From the NCBI GenBank assembly GCA_009746045.1, contig RPFO01001754.1, positions 1 to 22,874 on the forward strand: a stretch of DNA of 22,874 nucleotides, read 5' to 3'. Below are positions 8,906-18,567 of the stretch, in pieces; positions within the stretch are counted from its first letter, which is position 1; each line of letters begins with the position of its first letter. The notes beneath the pieces were generated by a model. It saw only the letters and a program-made list of their open reading frames with translations, ran no database searches and was not told the DNA's origin. Origin of the DNA: Mesostigma viride (taxonomy: Eukaryota > Streptophyta > Mesostigmatophyceae > Mesostigmatales > Mesostigmataceae). The translations under genes were made by a program, and so were the position numbers.

Positions 8906-9306
8906 CGTGTTGGTCCTCATGCAGCCAGCGACACGGCTTCTTTTTAAGGGTTGGTCCTCAGCGAGCGACCAGAGTATTTTTTCGTATTGGTCCTCTGCCA
9001 GCTAAATGTTTTCTTTTTTCGTGTTGGTCCTATAAGCCAGCTAAATGTTTTCTTTTTTCGTGTTGGTCCTCAGCCAGCGATATGTTTTCTTTTTTCGTGT
9101 TGGTCCTCAGCCAGCGATATGTTTTCTTTTTTCGTGTTGGTCCTCAGCCAGCGATATGGCTTCTTTTTTCGTGTTGGTCCTCAGCCAGCGATATGTTTTA
9201 TTTTTTCGTGTTGGTCCTCAGCCAGCAATATGTTTTCTTTTTTCGTGTTGGTCCTCAGCCAGCGATATGGCTTCTTTTTTCGTGTTGGTCCTCAGCCAGC
9301 GATATG
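8906..9306. repeat. 37-bp minisatellite, array 2
   Basis: The same unit as array 1. GTCCT starts lie at 8913, 8954, 8990, 9027 and 9066, then every 37 bp at 9103, 9140, 9177, 9214, 9251 and 9288. The first units carry small indels (41, 36, 37 and 39 bp) while later ones are regular, as expected if edge units diverge and inner units are homogenised. It ends at GCGATATG, directly before the 30-bp array. Confidence 0.95.
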
Positions 9307-9307
9307 T

Positions 9308-12092
9308 CCACCACCACCATCCATGCGAGCACCCCACCACCATCATCCATGCATGCCAGCACCCCACCACCACCATCCATGCGTGCCAGCACCCCACCAC
9401 CATCATCCATGCATGCCAGCACCCCACCACCACCATCCATGCGTGCCAGCCACCCACCACCATCATCCATGCATGCCAGCACCCCACCACCACCATCCAT
9501 GCGTGCCAGCACCCCACCACCACCATCCATGCGTGCCAGCCACCCACCACCACCATCCATGCGTGCCAGCCACCCACCACCATCATCCATGCATGCCAGC
9601 ACCCCACCACCACCATCCATGCGTGCCAGCACCCCACCACCACCATCCATGCGTGCCAGCCACCCACCACCACCATCCATGCGTGCCAGCCACCCACCAC
9701 CATCATCCATGCGTGCCAGCCACCCACCACCATCATCCATGCGTGCCAGCCACCCACCACCATCATCCATGCGTGCCAGCCACCCACCACCATCATCCAT
9801 GCATGCCAGCACCCCACCACCACCATCCATGCGTGCCAGCCACCCACCACCATCATCCATGCGTGCCAGCCACCCACCACCATCATCCATGCCTGCCAGC
9901 ACCCCACCACCATCATCCATGCGTGCCAGCCACCCACCACCATCATCCATGCATGCCAGCACCCCACCACCATCATCCATGCATGCCATGCAGCCACCCA
10001 CCACCATCATCCATGCATGCCAGCACCCCACCACCACCATCCATGCGTGCCAGCCACCCACCACCACCATCCATGCATGCCAGCACCCCACCACCACCAT
10101 CCATGCGTGCCAGCCACCCACCACCATCATCCATGCATGCCAGCACCCCACCACCACCATCCATGCGTGCCAGCACCCCACCACCACCATCCATGCGTGC
10201 CAGCACCCCACCACCACCATCCATGCGTGCCAGCCACCCACCACCATCATCCATGCATGCCAGCACCCCACCACCACCATCCATGCGTGCCAGCACCCCA
10301 CCACCACCATCCATGCGTGCCAGCCACCCACCACCACCATCCATGCGTGCCAGCCACCCACCACCATCATCCATGCGTGCCAGCCACCCACCACCATCAT
10401 CCATGCGTGCCAGCCACCCACCACCATCATCCATGCGTGCCAGCCACCCACCACCATCATCCATGCATGCCAGCACCCCACCACCACCATCCATGCGTGC
10501 CAGCCACCCACCACCATCATCCATGCGTGCCAGCCACCCACCACCATCATCCATGCATGCCAGCACCCCACCACCATCATCCATGCGTGCCAGCCACCCA
10601 CCACCATCATCCATGCATGCCAGCACCCCACCACCATCATCCATGCATGCCATGCAGCCACCCACCACCATCATCCATGCATGCCAGCACCCCACCACCA
10701 TCATCCATGCGTGCCAGCCACCCACCACCACCATCCATGCATGCCAGCACCCCACCACCACCATCCATGCGTGCCAGCCACCCACCACCATCATCCATGC
10801 ATTCCAGCACCCCACCACCACCATCCATGCGTGCCAGCCACCCACCACCATCATCCATGCATGCCAGCCACCCACCACCATCATCCATGCATGCCAGCAC
10901 CCCACCACCACCATCCATGCGTGCCAGCACCCCACCACCACCATCCATGCATGCCAGCCACCCACCACCATCATCCATGCATGCCAGCCACCCACCACCA
11001 TCATCCATGCATTCCAGCACCCCACCACCACCATCCATGCATTCCAGCACCCCACCACCACCATCCATGCGTGCCAGCCACCCACCACCATCATCCATGC
11101 ATGCCAGCACCCCACCACCACCATCCATGCATGCCAGCCACCCACCACCATCATCCATGCATTCCAGCACCCCACCACCATCCATGCGTGCCAGCCACCC
11201 ACCACCATCATCCATGCATGCCAGCACCCCACCACCATCATCCATGCATGCCAGCACCCCACCACCACCATCCATGCGTGCCAGCCACCCACCACCACCA
11301 TCCATGCGTGCCAGCACCCCACCACCATCATCCATGCGTGCCAGCCACCCACCAACACCATCCATGCATGCCAGCACCCCACCACCACCATCCATGCATG
11401 CCAGCACCCCACCACCATCATCCATGCATGCCAGCACCCCACCACCACCATCCATGCATGCCAGCACCCCACCACCATCATCCATGCGTGCCAGCCACCC
11501 ACCACCACCATCCATGCATGCCAGCACCCCACCACCATCATCCATGCGTGCCAGCCACCCACCACCACCATCCATGCATGCCAGCACCCCACCGCCACCA
11601 TCCATGCATGCCAGCACCCCACCACCATCATCCATGCGTGCCAGCCACCCACCACCACCATCCATGCATGCCAGCACCCCACCACCATCATCCATGCGTG
11701 CCAGCCACCCACCACCACCATCCATGCATGCCAGCACCCCACCGCCACCATCCATGCATGCCAGCACCCCACCACCATCATCCATGCGTGCCAGCCACCC
11801 ACCACCACCATCCATGCATGCCAGCACCCCACCACCATCATCCATGCGTGCCAGCCACCCACCACCATCATCCATGCATGCCAGCACCCCACCACCACCA
11901 TCCATGCATGCCAGCACCCCACCACCATCATCCATGCGTGCCAGCCACCCACCACCACCATCCATGCATGCCAGCACCCCACCACCATCATCCATGCGTG
12001 CCAGCCACCCACCACCACCATCCATGCATGCATTCCAGCACCCCACCGCCACCATCCATGCATGCCAGCACCCCACCACCACCATCCATGCG
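9308..12092. repeat. 30-bp minisatellite, about 93 units
   Basis: The unit is about CCAGCMCCCCACCACCAYCAT + CCATGCRTG (30 bp). Sites vary as CACCCC/CCACCC, CACCAC/CATCAT and GCATG/GCGTG. A 34-bp variant containing GCATGCCATGCAG occurs at 9981 and 10645, 664 bp apart. The 22 units before each variant match in type and order at about 19 of 22 positions, so this is a 664-bp higher-order repeat. From about 11430 to 12000 a 150-bp (five-unit) period appears, marked by ACCGCC at 11591 and 11741 and again at 12045. No unit contains a stop triplet in any forward frame, so frames of over 1,000 codons (HHHHPCMPA, STPPPPSMRA, HPTTTIHACQ) are by-products, not evidence of a protein. Confidence 0.97.
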
Positions 12093-12125
12093 TGATTTTT
12101 TTGGGGAGTGGTCAGTATTGTTTTT

Positions 12126-12594
12126 GGGTAGGGTCGCTCTGCAGAGTGACCCCTACCCTTGCGCAATGTCGCAGTCTTTGTTTGTGGGGCCGCGCTGCAG
12201 AGTGACCCCCTCACAATGCAAATTTCCATTCATTGTTTGTAGGGTCGCGCTGCAGAGTCACCTTTCCAAGATACGTTATTCAATCACAATTTGTTTGTAC
12301 GGTCGCGCTGCAGAGTCACCGTTCCATGAAATATTTTAATATCATATTTCGTTGGTAGGGTCGCGCTGCAGAGTCACCTTTCCAAGATATGTTATTCAAT
12401 AACATTTTGTTTGTAGGGTCGCGCTGCAGAGTCACCCTTCCCCTAACATGGTTCTTATGTCTTATTTTGCGGAAGGGTCTCGCTACAGAATAACCCCTTC
12501 CCTGACATATGTTACATCTTCGATTTTTTTTTCCCCAAACCTGAAACGGATTTCATCCTTGTTTCTTCTTAGGGTAGCGCTGCAGCGCCACCCC
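12126..12594. repeat. array of eight palindromic elements
   Basis: Members start at about 12131, 12186, 12242, 12301, 12358, 12416, 12475 and 12572. The first seven are spaced 55-59 bp. Most read GGTCGCGCTGCAGAGTCACC, and spacers are AT-rich and partly alike (CTTTCCAAGATAYGTTATTCA at 12262 and 12378, TTTGTTTGTA before several). This is a tandem repeat whose unit is one palindrome plus about 36 bp. It lies directly after the 30-bp array and ends about 70 bp before the first supported exon of the plus-strand gene, so it may sit in an intron. Confidence 0.9.
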
Positions 12595-12662
12595 TCACGC
12601 TAATGCGAATTTACACTTTCTTCATCCGACATTGGTCTATTTTTTTTCCTTATTTTCCGTAG

Positions 12663-14078
12663 AGGGAAGAACAACAGAAGGAGAGGGAAGTTCAGCTTCA
12701 GAAGGAAAAGGAGGAGCAGGAGAGGGCCTCCTTGCTTCAGAAGGAAAAGGAGGAGCAGGAGAGGGCCTCTTTGCTCGAAAGGTAAAGAGGTGGAGAGGGC
12801 CACCTATGTCGACAAGCTCAAGTCGACGAGCGAGTCTCCTAAGTATAGTACGCCTGCCGCCTCTCCGCCCAAGGGCGTAGAGGAGTTTCCTCCTCTGTGC
12901 GCTGGGGCTGCGCCGCTGGTGGAGGCGTCGGCCTCCAAATCTCCCCAGCGGCCCGCACCTGAGGCACAGGCTGCCGGGGCTGGGTCCAGCTCCGTTGTGT
13001 CTCCACAGTCTCCCCAGCGGCCCGCCATCAACAAGGAGTCCCCCGTCCCGGGGCGTCGACCTCAAACTCGCCGAGGTCCGCCCCCGTCGAGGTGGTTACC
13101 TCGAAGCCCAGCTCGCCGCCCAAGTCTTCTCCAAGGGCCCACCACGAGGCGTCTGAGCAGGGCAGCCCGCCGCCCAAGTCACCTCTAAGGTCCCACCACG
13201 AGGCGTCGACCTCGAAGGTCAGCACGTCGCCCAGGTCTCCTTCAAGGTCCCACCCGAGGCGTCGACCTCACAGCCCAGCTCGCAGCCCGCGTCTCCCCAA
13301 AGCTCCCCTCCAAAGAAGGGGGCGACCTCCAAGTCCCGATCACCGCCCAAGTCGCCTGCAAAGTCTCCAGGTCGGAAGTCTCCGCCCAAGCGCCGGTCGC
13401 CACCCAAGTCGTCAAACTCACCTCCGAGGAGCCGCTCCCCACAGGCAAGAAAGAAAGCAAGAGCGGAATGGGAGGAGAAGGAGGATGACCATGAGCGGTT
13501 CCTGCGTGATCTGCAGAAGAACATTGACCTCCTGATCAGCATGGAGGACAGGGACAAGGCAGACCCAAGGCCACTGGAGGATCTTCCGGAGGAGGAAAGA
13601 AAGAGAAGGAATGACCGCATGGCACTTCTGACTTCTTATCTGGATCAGGCAACGCAGCACGCCGAAGATCTGGTGAATCTGGAGAAAAAGGACAAGGAAC
13701 GGAAGGCCGCCCAGGAGCTCCTGGAAAGGGAGCAGAGGGAATGGGTGAAGAAGGAAAGGGCAGAGCGAGAGGCGAAGCAGGCAGAAATGGAAGCTGCGGA
13801 GATGGAGGAGGCGGAGCGCAGGAAGAGGAGGGCGTCGTGGGAGCGGGACGAAAAGGAGAGAAAGGCGAATGAGGAAAGGAAAAAGAAGGACGAGGAGGCA
13901 AAGGCGAAGAGGAAGGTGCAGGAGGAGGGGAAGAGGATGATGGAGGCGGGTGTGGCGGCACGCCTGAAATACCAAGCCAAACTTGAGGAGGAGCGCAGGA
14001 AGGCGCAGGCTGCAGAAAAGTCGACGGAGGATGGGGACCGCGGGGGTCTCGGAGAAGGAGGGTACGGAGCCGTCTCAG
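12663..14078 (+). pseudogene. exon: coiled coil, SP-rich, Lys/Glu-rich
   Basis: The acceptor is TTATTTTCCGTAG and the donor TCAG|GTGAGA. The exon opens with a heptad-like Glu/Lys/Gln helix containing two tandem 39-bp copies (12696-12734 and 12735-12773) encoding LQKEKEEQERASL. Near 12783 an extra T introduces TAA; the next frame continues the same helix (VERATYVDKLK). A Ser/Pro/Lys region with SPPKS and SPQRP motifs follows (about 12850-13440), needing two more one-base changes near 13050 (G run) and 13256. From about 13260 the frame is steady: about 250 residues rich in Lys, Glu and Arg, including DRDKADPRPLEDLPEEERKR, probably a long helix. The last 40 bases need one more change to join the next exon in phase. 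Composition suggests a nuclear or scaffold-type protein, but no domain was recognised. Confidence 0.55.
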
Positions 14079-14169
14079 GTGAGAAACAGTTTTTACCCCC
14101 ATTAGTGTGCGTGTTTTTTTTAACGGTTTCGTTATTCCTTATCTCTGCTAAGCTCGTCTGACCATGAAT

Positions 14170-14191
14170 GGGTCATTTCGCAGAGTGACCC
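14170..14191. repeat. intronic palindrome
   Basis: GGGTCATTTCGCAGAGTGAC plus CC lies in the middle of the 159-bp intron 14079-14237. Its flanks (TATGCTTTTCCCTG... after it) recur in the next two introns. Confidence 0.85.
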
Positions 14192-14237
14192 TAACCTGAA
14201 CCAACAAGTATGCTTTTCCCTGTTGTTTTGATTTCAG

Positions 14238-14532
14238 AGGAAGCGGGGGGCAGACGAAAAGAAGTCAGAGGATCCCAAGAAGAGCGGGACAACAACGGAG
14301 GTGAGCGATAAGTAATCCTGTGTTTTTCGCCCTTTGTTCATTTGTTCATTTCTGAGTTGCCGTTTCCTTCGCATGTGTGATTAATTTATGGAGGGTCATT
14401 TCGCAGAGTGACCCTAAACTTTTTCAACGAGTATGCTTTCCTCTGTCTTGCTGCATCCAGAGGAAGAAAGGGGGAGATGAGACAGAGTCTCAGGGGAACG
14501 CCGAGGTTGGGAGTGGGGAGGAGAAATTGCGG
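14238..14532 (+). CDS. two related micro-exons, basic/acidic linker
   Basis: Exon 14238-14300 (63 nt) encodes RKRGADEKKSEDPKKSGTTT plus Glu. Exon 14461-14532 (72 nt) encodes RKKGGDETESQGNAEVGSGE plus EKLR. Both are exact multiples of three, follow pyrimidine-rich acceptors ending CAG, end at GTGAGC donors and begin with R-K-K/R-G. The similar starts and the similar flanking introns, each carrying the GGGTCAYTTCGCAGAGTGAC palindrome and similar following sequence, suggest they arose by exon-intron duplication. Confidence 0.6.
14393..14414. repeat. intronic palindrome
   Basis: The same 22 bases as at 14170-14191, in the next intron (14301-14460). It is followed by TAAACTTTTTCAACGAGTAT, similar to the flank of the third copy at 14609. 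Confidence 0.85.
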
Positions 14533-14608
14533 GTGAGCTAATAATTTTTTCGCCGCTTCATAGTGCATGTCAGTTAGTCGTTCGTTCTGTTTGAGATTTT
14601 TTTATGAA

Positions 14609-14630
14609 GGGTCACTTCGCAGAGTGACCC
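14609..14630. repeat. intronic palindrome
   Basis: GGGTCACTTCGCAGAGTGAC plus CC, in the intron 14533-14682. One base change relative to the previous two copies (T to C) makes the outer stem longer. Confidence 0.85.
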
Positions 14631-14682
14631 TAAACTTTTTTTCCGATTATGCTTTTTTTTCGTTTTGTGGACCTGTGTGCAG

Positions 14683-15758
14683 CCGATCCAGTTGAGGGGC
14701 TTGGAAACTTGGAAGTCATGGTTGACGACTTACGAAAAACATCTGAACGATGACGCCAAGTCGTTCTTGAGCACCTTTGTGTCGAAGGAGATCGAAGTTG
14801 CGATCGATGACGGTGTCTGGCATGAGAGGATGGAAGTAATACATGATCGGGCCTGATGAGATAATGAACCCTTGGAGTGATCCAACACTTCGTGATCTTT
14901 TGTTCGAAGTCATGGGGCGGAGCCTTAGAGGCAAAAGGTTAAGGGGAAGAAATGGCATCTCTCTTCGACACCTTCGAGTTGCTTGTTACCGAGTGCGGGT
15001 CGAATATACCCGACGCAGCGGATGTTACAGCTTATGTTCCTCGAAGCCTGCTCGTCTGGATCAAGCTGTCTTGTGCGACCAAACAGTACTGCAAGGACAC
15101 GAGACAGCACCCATTGTCACACGAGTATTTTGACATCATCATATCTGTCTGCAGGTGGGAAATGTACCAGGTCCTAGAGCAGGGGAAGACAGGTGAGGAT
15201 TGGGACACCTCCCCGCTGACGGAAATGGATGTCAATCTGCTCTTGAAGAAAGGGTTCAAGGCTGCACAGTTCGACTGGGATGTCTTCGGCGACTTTCTGA
15301 TCGCCATGGACCACTCGGTATCTCCCGAGTTGTTCAGGGCTGGTTCGGAAGTGATTGAAGATTTGGATGGGGTTAGATCGCACTTCCTTTCGTCGTATTC
15401 AGTGTGGATGGCGCAGTTTAGGGTGAACCCAGACCCTATTCTTCCGAGTCGAGCTGTTGAATTGTTTCTTCAGTTGTGCGAGGATGAGATCCTGCGTTTT
15501 CGTCAGAGTGGGGAGTTCGACATGGCCGGACAGTATGAGCCCCCACGAAAGGAGGTTGTCGCATGGCTTGAGTACAAGGGGATCGACGACTGCCTGTCGT
15601 TAGTGACGGCGAACATAAACGAGAAATCATGGAGTCAGGACATGCTATCTCACTTGTTTTTTCTTCGGACGTTTTTCGAAAACGAACTGAGCCACACAAC
15701 TCCATCTGAGATGTGGCCGATCGGACAAGTGTTGCGGGAGTGGAGATTTGACATTGAG
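14683..15758 (+). pseudogene. exon: globular region, two frame changes
   Basis: The acceptor is CCTGTGTGCAG and the donor GAG|GTAATT. The first frame encodes PIQLRGLETWKSWLTTYEKH and stops at 14854-14856. A second frame carries on from about 14843 (PWSDPTLRDLLFEVMGRSL). A third opens by 14952 and runs unbroken for about 269 codons to the donor (MASLFDTFELLVTECGSNI ... DWDVFGDFLIAMDHSVSPEL ... PPRKEVVAWLEYKGIDDCLS). All three stretches have ordinary globular composition, so two extra bases (near 14850 and 14945) are the likely cause. The Trp-rich, mixed alpha-helical look gives no family match. Confidence 0.6.
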
Positions 15759-15875
15759 GTAATTATTGACATTTGTGTACATTTTTATTCAGTCCGTTTA
15801 GATTAGTGTTGTGTATTTCTTTTGTTGAAAATTGTTACTAACGATGAACGCATTTCTTGCTCTCCTTCCCGCCAG

Positions 15876-15928
15876 GAGGGTGACATTCCATGTTTTGAGG
15901 GACAAAGTCCTTCAGCGTGGAACCGGAG
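15876..15928 (+). CDS. 53-nt exon, phase uncertain
   Basis: It is bounded by TCCTTCCCGCCAG and GGAG|GTAAGC, both good signals. Its length is not a multiple of three, and both neighbours are phase 0, so either one base is missing or added or a junction is misplaced. Two frames are open: EGDIPCFEGQSPSAWN and RVTFHVLRDKVLQRGTG. I cannot decide between them. Confidence 0.35.
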
Positions 15929-16043
15929 GTAAGCAAATGCCGCTAAAGGTTCGGGGTCGATTTGTGAAGATAGGATATTCAAGAAATAGTTCCTGTTTTG
16001 ACTGACTTTGTATATTTATCTGAACGCACGTTTCGTCTTGCAG

Positions 16044-16097
16044 GATGACGATCAACCTTTCGAAGAGGTCGAAGGGATGGGGACGGAGAACGTAGAG
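16044..16097 (+). CDS. 54-nt phase-0 acidic exon
   Basis: Acceptor TCGTCTTGCAG, donor GAG|GTAGGA. It encodes 18 residues beginning DDDQPFEEVEGM and is a multiple of three. Confidence 0.5.
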
Positions 16098-16228
16098 GTA
16101 GGAAATTTGTTTCATTTTACTGTTCAAGCTTAGGGTTGGGGTCGCTCCGCAGAGCAACGTTAAAACAAAATTAATGCTCGTTTTTTTTATGTCATCGTCT
16201 GAATTATTATTATTTTTTTTTCATGCAG

Positions 16229-16363
16229 GAGGTGGACGAGAAGGAAGAGGAGGAGAAGGAGCAGGAGGTGGACGAGGAGGAAGAGGAGGAGGAGCACGAG
16301 GAGGAGGAGGAGGAGGAAGAAAATGAGCCCGAGCCAACTCCGAAGGGGAAGGGGAAGGCAAAG
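16229..16363 (+). CDS. exon: Glu-rich acidic tract
   Basis: A 135-nt phase-0 exon after TTTTTTTCATGCAG, ending GCAAAG|GTTTGT. It encodes 45 residues, mostly Glu with a few Asp, Lys and His, ending EPEPTPKGKGKAK. The acidic-then-basic layout resembles histone- or nucleic-acid-associated linkers, but composition alone does not define a function. The preceding intron holds a palindrome at 16138-16159 and the next intron one at 16399-16417. Confidence 0.6.
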
Positions 16364-16494
16364 GTTTGTACAATGTTTTTTAAGTTTTTAACGCTGAAGG
16401 TCGCGCTGCAGAGCTAGGATGCCAGAGTTCAGATTACTCTTCTTAATACATTTCGCTTCATGTGTATGTTGTGTGTTGTTGGTATACCTTCCAG

Positions 16495-17003
16495 CAGGCT
16501 AAAAAAAGGCGACGACGACACTCCAGGATCCCAAGAAGCTTATTGCAGAAAGAATAAGGTGCAGACTATCTGTGATATTGGCGACCTCATCCTAGGCAAG
16601 CCCCCTAAGGATGTTACGATGGGTGCCGGGGAGTTTCGCAAGTATCTCACCCAACTACGCGTTGAGGCGGCGGCCGATTTCGCAATGCAATCTGACACCT
16701 TCAACGGTGACCTGGCCTATGATTTCGTCAACCAAGTCAAGTCCAAGGGCACCGAAAAGTTCAAGTGGAAACCAAAGGAGTACACGGAGGCGAAGGTGGA
16801 CAAGGTCATCAAGTTCATGAAGTGGATCTCAAGAGAAGGGATCGTGAACGGGCGAAGCTGCTTGAGGGTCAGGCAAAAGCGTCCAAAAAGAAGAGGGATG
16901 CGGATAAAAAGGAGAAGGGGAAGGATAAGGGGGAGGATGACGCGGCCGGGGGGAGAAGGGCGGGAAGGGAAAGAAGGGGAAGAAGGCGGGAGAAAAGGAA
17001 GAG
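16495..17003 (+). pseudogene. exon: globular segment then KG-rich tail
   Basis: The acceptor is GGTATACCTTCCAG and the donor GAAGAG|GTGCGT. A run of seven A near 16500 breaks the phase; with six, the incoming phase-0 frame would run on. The main frame encodes about 110 residues (VQTICDIGDLILGKPPKDV ... FRKYLTQLRVEAAADFAMQS ... KFKWKPKEYTEAKVDKVIKF). Near 16830 one base is missing, after which another frame continues as a Lys-rich helix (RRDRERAKLLEGQAKASKKK). Near 16950, in a run of six G, the frame moves again to a Gly-Lys-rich tail matching the next exon. Three single-base changes within 500 bp, two of them at homopolymers, suggest decay or sequencing error. Confidence 0.55.
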
Positions 17004-17406
17004 GTGCGTTTTTTGCGGAATTTAGATTTAGAGGGGTAGCTCTGTGGAGTGAACCTTTTTACCTTCTCCGTGCTTTGCACCCTATTCGGTATTTTTTGTC
17101 TGCACGCCGACTATTTGCAAACGTTAAACTATTTATTGTTTTCCTGTCTCATCTTCGTCAATGCCTTCCTCCAGGGTGGCGAGGGGGAGAAAGGCGGAAA
17201 AGGAAAGAAGGGGAAGAAGGCGGGAGAAAAGGAAGCGGTGCGTTTTTGGTGATTTAGATTCAGAGGGGTAGCTCCGTGGAGTGACCCTTTTTACCTTCTG
17301 TGTTCTTAGCACCCTACTCTGAGATTTTCCTACGCTCGCGGACTATATGCATACGTTAAACTATTTATTGCTTTCTTGTCTCATGTTCGTCAATGCCTTC
17401 GTTCAG
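16940..17406 (+). repeat. tandem exon-intron duplication
   Basis: The 3' part of exon 16495-17003 plus its intron (to 17174) is closely similar to exon 17175-17237 plus its intron (to 17406). Shared words include GGAAAGAAGGGGAAGAAGGC in both exons, then in both introns GTGCGTTTTT, a palindrome (17033-17055 and 17265-17287), CTTTTTACCTTCT, ACGTTAAACTATTTATTG and CGTCAATGCCTTC before the acceptor. Unit length is about 233 bp. Because both junctions are phase 0, the duplication adds residues without changing the frame. Confidence 0.85.
17175..17237 (+). CDS. 63-nt phase-0 Gly/Lys-rich exon
   Basis: It encodes GGEGEKGGKGKKGKKAGEKE plus Ala, after AATGCCTTCCTCCAG and before GCG|GTGCGT. It is the second copy of the tail of the previous exon and is intact, whereas the first copy is out of frame by one G. 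Confidence 0.6.
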
Positions 17407-18567
17407 GGTGCCGAGGGGGAAGGAGACGGTGACGGAAGGTTGGCCGGCAATGATGCCGTTTTTGCACTCGTCAAGGAGATGCTTAACTACGTCGAAGCCA
17501 GGGGCAAGGCGCCGGCGTCGGATATATTAAAGTGGCCTACCTTCTCCCCTTTTCTTGAGCTTCTGAAAGCACTTTCAAAGCTCTTCAAGGAGGGGATCCT
17601 GACGAGTAGTGGAAAGGTGGACAAGGAGCCGATCATCAAAGATTGGAAGATGGCAACGACCGTGGACTCCGAGAAGGAGATCAGGGACAAAGCCATTCGG
17701 GACGCGAATGCTGTGCGGGAATCCCGTTGGATTCGACCGAGTGACTTCATCGATACCGGTTGCAATAGCATGCGCATTCACACCGTCAACGGGCTGATTT
17801 TGCCTGACAACATGAGGCAGCGGTTGCTAAGCGATGAGGTGTTCAGGGAGAACGGGCGCATCTTGCTGAATGCAAAGACAAACAGTTTGCATTTTAAGGT
17901 GTGCATCCCTGTGTGGCAGTTCGCCTTTCAAGCGCTTGCGGAAACCAAGCCAAGCCTCTTCGCCAAACACATCACGTCCACCGGCCCTTACCGGGATTGG
18001 CTGAAAAAATGCCATGGCGCTAGGACTGACGCGGAGTTCGTGGGCTCGCGTTACTTTCGCCCCTTGTCCGACAAGGAGATTGAGAAGTATCTTGGAACCA
18101 AGTCCACCGCTTCTTTCCTCAAGAGAGGTGTTGAGTTCCGGACCTATGCACGAGTCGGGGAACAAGACGACGTTCTGCCCTTTGATTTTCAACCAAGGGA
18201 GGTCTTCAGCCTAATAAGCCAGGCCTCCTTAAAGGCATTCGACCCAAGATTTCACGAAGAACATCCTGATGGCGAATATCTCGTTCTTCGATATGCGGTG
18301 GTCGACGGAAACCACTATTTCAAGGGTTTAAAGTCTTTCAAGCAATTGGAGGGGGAATGGACGCCCGGTGTGACACATGTTAAGAAACTAATGTGTGAAG
18401 GGGGGGCAGCGTCTGAGAACGCGAAGGACAGTGCCGCGGCGGCTAAACTTTTCTCATCCCTCATGGAACAATTCCATACTGGGTACGGGGGAACGAACGT
18501 CATTCTGCTTCGGGGGGCCGACCTTCTTCCAAATTGGGACGAGTGTAAAAAGTTCCCGGAAATATCT
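17407..18567 (+). CDS. exon: large globular region, unbroken
   Basis: A 387-codon phase-0 exon, acceptor CCTTCGTTCAG, donor TCT|GTAAGT. After a Gly/Asp-rich start it is ordinary globular protein, including WKMATTVDSEKEIRDKA, WIRPSDFIDTGCNSMRIHTV, PVWQFAFQALAETKPSLFA, SRYFRPLSDKEIEKYLG and YLVLRYAVVDGNHYFKGLKS. The VVDGNHYFKGLK string recalls the D-G-x-H-R-x-x-A motif of ParB-like nuclease/CTPase domains, with Tyr for the usual Arg; this is a weak, motif-level resemblance. No stop or frame change occurs across 1.16 kb, in contrast to the upstream exons. Confidence 0.75.

Noticed and set aside
9218-12229. Long minus-strand frames reading WHAWMVVVGC or MDDGGGVLA repeats.
   Set aside because: They are shadows of the 30-bp minisatellite, which lacks stop triplets in most frames.
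12126-12594. CRISPR array.
   Set aside because: The repeats are palindromic with regular spacing, but spacers are related to each other and the context is spliced eukaryotic genes.
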